A stretch of DNA of 6,712 nt, taken from positions 1-6,712 of the forward strand of contig JAJNBK010000289.1 of assembly GCA_021155845.1 (NCBI GenBank), written 5' to 3'. Each line of letters opens with the position of its first letter. The first letter of the stretch is position 1. Shown in pieces: positions 5,600 to 6,712 of the stretch. The DNA is from Nitrososphaeraceae archaeon. Its GTDB lineage: Archaea; Thermoproteota; Nitrososphaeria; Nitrososphaerales; Nitrososphaeraceae. The notes beneath the pieces are model-generated. The model was given only the letters and a program-made list of their open reading frames with translations. It did no database searches and was not told where the DNA came from. The position numbers were made by a program, and so were the translations under genes.

Positions 5600-6619
5600 A
5601 TGCTGGATTTGTCTTTTGGAAATAATATTCTAATCTATGGAGTGATTGTTTCAGCCATTTCCTTTTTAGTTACATTAATTGCAACTCCTAAAATGATAAG
5701 ATCATTAATAGCACAAGGTAGCGTGGTACAAGATTATCATAAGCCTGGAAAACCCGATGTTCCTAGACCAGCTGGTCCTGTGTTGCTTGGCGGGATCGCA
5801 GCAGCTGAGATTGTTCTTTACTTCTTAACATTGGATATGACAATTATGGCCATAACGTTGACCACTGTAATTGCATTTATAGTAGGATTTATAGATGATA
5901 GGAAAGTTTTACCAGGTTGGTTTAAACCTGCCGCACTGATAGCAGCTGCTATTCCTCTGATTATTTTTGGAGCTCATGGAACTCATCTAAATCTTATATT
6001 TGGAAATGCGTTTATTCCACTTCTATATGTACCGCTTATAGTAGTGATCATTCCAATTGTTGGTAATACCATCAACTCAATTGATGTTCTAAATGGAGTC
6101 GTCACTAAATTTGTAATTATTACAACTATGCCACTTTTAGTAAGTATAGCTATCTTTGGTGATAATGAAGTATTTCTCGCTGCACTTCCTTTGCTGTTTG
6201 GGACAATTGCATTATATTGGTATCATAAATTTCCAAGCAAGATATTTGTAGGTGACTCGGGTACTTTGGTAATGGGATCCATGTATGGGGCAGTTGCAAT
6301 TGCAGGTAATTCTGAAATTATAGGTGTTATTGCTCTTCTGCCTGCTGTAATGAATTCTTTTCTCTTTCTTGCCAGCGTTAAGAAAATTGTCGAACATAGA
6401 CAAGTCAAAGTGCGACCTACGGTTATGAGGAGTGATTTCAAATTAGCGGCATCTAAAGAAAAGAATGCACCTATAACTCTTGTAAGATTAATACTAGCAG
6501 AAGGTCCTCTCTCAGAAAAAGAAATTGGCTATTATATATCTAATCTAGCAGTATTTTCTTCATCACTAGCCTTCATTTCGATCTTTATACAATATTATTT
6601 CTTGTCAGGAGGTATATAG
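5600..6619 (+). CDS. Glycosyltransferase family 4 membrane enzyme, likely UDP-GlcNAc:dolichyl-phosphate GlcNAc-1-phosphate transferase
   Basis: Family members (MraY, WecA, DPAGT1/Alg7, archaeal AglH) transfer a sugar-1-phosphate from a UDP-sugar to a polyprenyl phosphate in the membrane. In archaea this usually begins N-glycan assembly for S-layer and other surface proteins. The 339-residue protein is very hydrophobic with about ten membrane segments. It has the family motifs in order: the substrate loop DYHKPGKPDVPRPAGPVLLGG (45-65); catalytic-site GFIDDRKVLPGWFK (96-109) with the Asp99-Asp100 pair that binds Mg; NTINSIDVLNG (156-166); KIFVGDSGTLVMGS (214-227); and VKVRPTVMR, a positively charged loop before the last segments. 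The R-P-A-G-P-V pattern and the length favour the archaeal/eukaryotic dolichol branch over MraY, but the exact sugar cannot be read from sequence. No frame damage is seen, unlike the gene upstream. A strong TATA box sits just upstream and the stop codon directly abuts the next ATG. Confidence 0.9.
   Translation: MLDLSFGNNILIYGVIVSAISFLVTLIATPKMIRSLIAQGSVVQDYHKPGKPDVPRPAGPVLLGGIAAAEIVLYFLTLDMTIMAITLTTVIAFIVGFIDDRKVLPGWFKPAALIAAAIPLIIFGAHGTHLNLIFGNAFIPLLYVPLIVVIIPIVGNTINSIDVLNGVVTKFVIITTMPLLVSIAIFGDNEVFLAALPLLFGTIALYWYHKFPSKIFVGDSGTLVMGSMYGAVAIAGNSEIIGVIALLPAVMNSFLFLASVKKIVEHRQVKVRPTVMRSDFKLAASKEKNAPITLVRLILAEGPLSEKEIGYYISNLAVFSSSLAFISIFIQYYFLSGGI
6608..6613 (+). promoter_or_regulatory. Shine-Dalgarno site for the downstream gene
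   Basis: GGAGGT, inside the last codons of the transferase gene, ends 6 bases before the ATG at 6620. It is the only strong Shine-Dalgarno site seen before a gene start in this window. This fits an internal gene of a polycistronic transcript, whereas the first genes of transcripts here look leaderless. Confidence 0.75.
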
Positions 6620-6712
6620 ATGAGGCTTACCGGTCTTTTGGGATTTATCACAGTAATGTGGGTAATGATACTAGCCATTACGGCTTTTCTGATAAATTTT
6701 GTTGCTCCAATA
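6620..6712 (+). CDS. Start of a membrane-anchored protein, cut by the right window edge
   Basis: 31 codons are visible: MRLTGLLGFITVMWVMILAI followed by TAFLINFVAPI, an N-terminal membrane helix or signal anchor with one Arg before it. The ATG follows the transferase TAG stop with no gap (TAGATG) and has a good Shine-Dalgarno site, so the two genes are very likely co-transcribed and translationally coupled. By position it could act in the same glycan or cell-surface pathway, but the visible part shows no domain and I do not recognise the family. Confidence 0.75.
   Translation, partial: MRLTGLLGFITVMWVMILAITAFLINFVAPI

Noticed and set aside
6212..6441. Two minus-strand frames inside the glycosyltransferase
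   Set aside because: Both are opposite the conserved GDSG region of the transferase and have no start signals or domains.

Overview
The window looks like a piece of an AT-rich archaeal chromosome. The best guess is an ammonia-oxidising thaumarchaeon (Nitrososphaeria, of the Nitrososphaera/Nitrosocosmicus kind). The evidence is a Hel308-type DNA repair helicase, an archaeal dolichol-phosphate GlcNAc-1-phosphate transferase-like enzyme, secreted CHRD-domain and NHL-propeller proteins of the sort common in that group, and TATA-box promoters 25-35 bases before start codons with no Shine-Dalgarno site. The assignment rests on gene content and promoter style only; there is no rRNA or other marker gene.

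Layout: 1-107 is the last 34 codons of an unidentified gene entering from the left. 108-1051 holds no intact gene, but has a decayed membrane-protein remnant starting near 436 and a strong hairpin at 456-495. 1052-1600 (minus strand) encodes an intact secreted CHRD-domain protein. 1601-2099 is non-coding and ends in a promoter. 2100-3058 is a secreted six-bladed NHL propeller gene broken by a deletion of about 43 bases in its second blade. 3059-3357 is non-coding. 3358-5316 is a hel308 gene broken by two deletions; the first removes the whole DExH box (motif II), and the C-terminus also looks short. 5317-5599 is non-coding with a hairpin and a clear TATA box. 5600-6619 encodes an intact glycosyltransferase family 4 membrane enzyme. 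6620 onward starts another membrane protein that is cut by the window edge and probably co-transcribed.

Functionally the window is mixed: two exported surface proteins, one DNA repair helicase, and the enzyme expected to start N-glycan assembly. A plausible thread is that the exported proteins carry many N-glycosylation sequons, most of all the CHRD protein, and would be substrates of the pathway the transferase begins. I see no CRISPR array, tRNA, rRNA, insertion sequence or recognisable defence system. The most notable feature is the cluster of three internal, frame-breaking deletions between about 2391 and 3965 in two otherwise well-preserved genes. This is either real recent gene decay or an assembly fault, and the sequence alone cannot separate the two.
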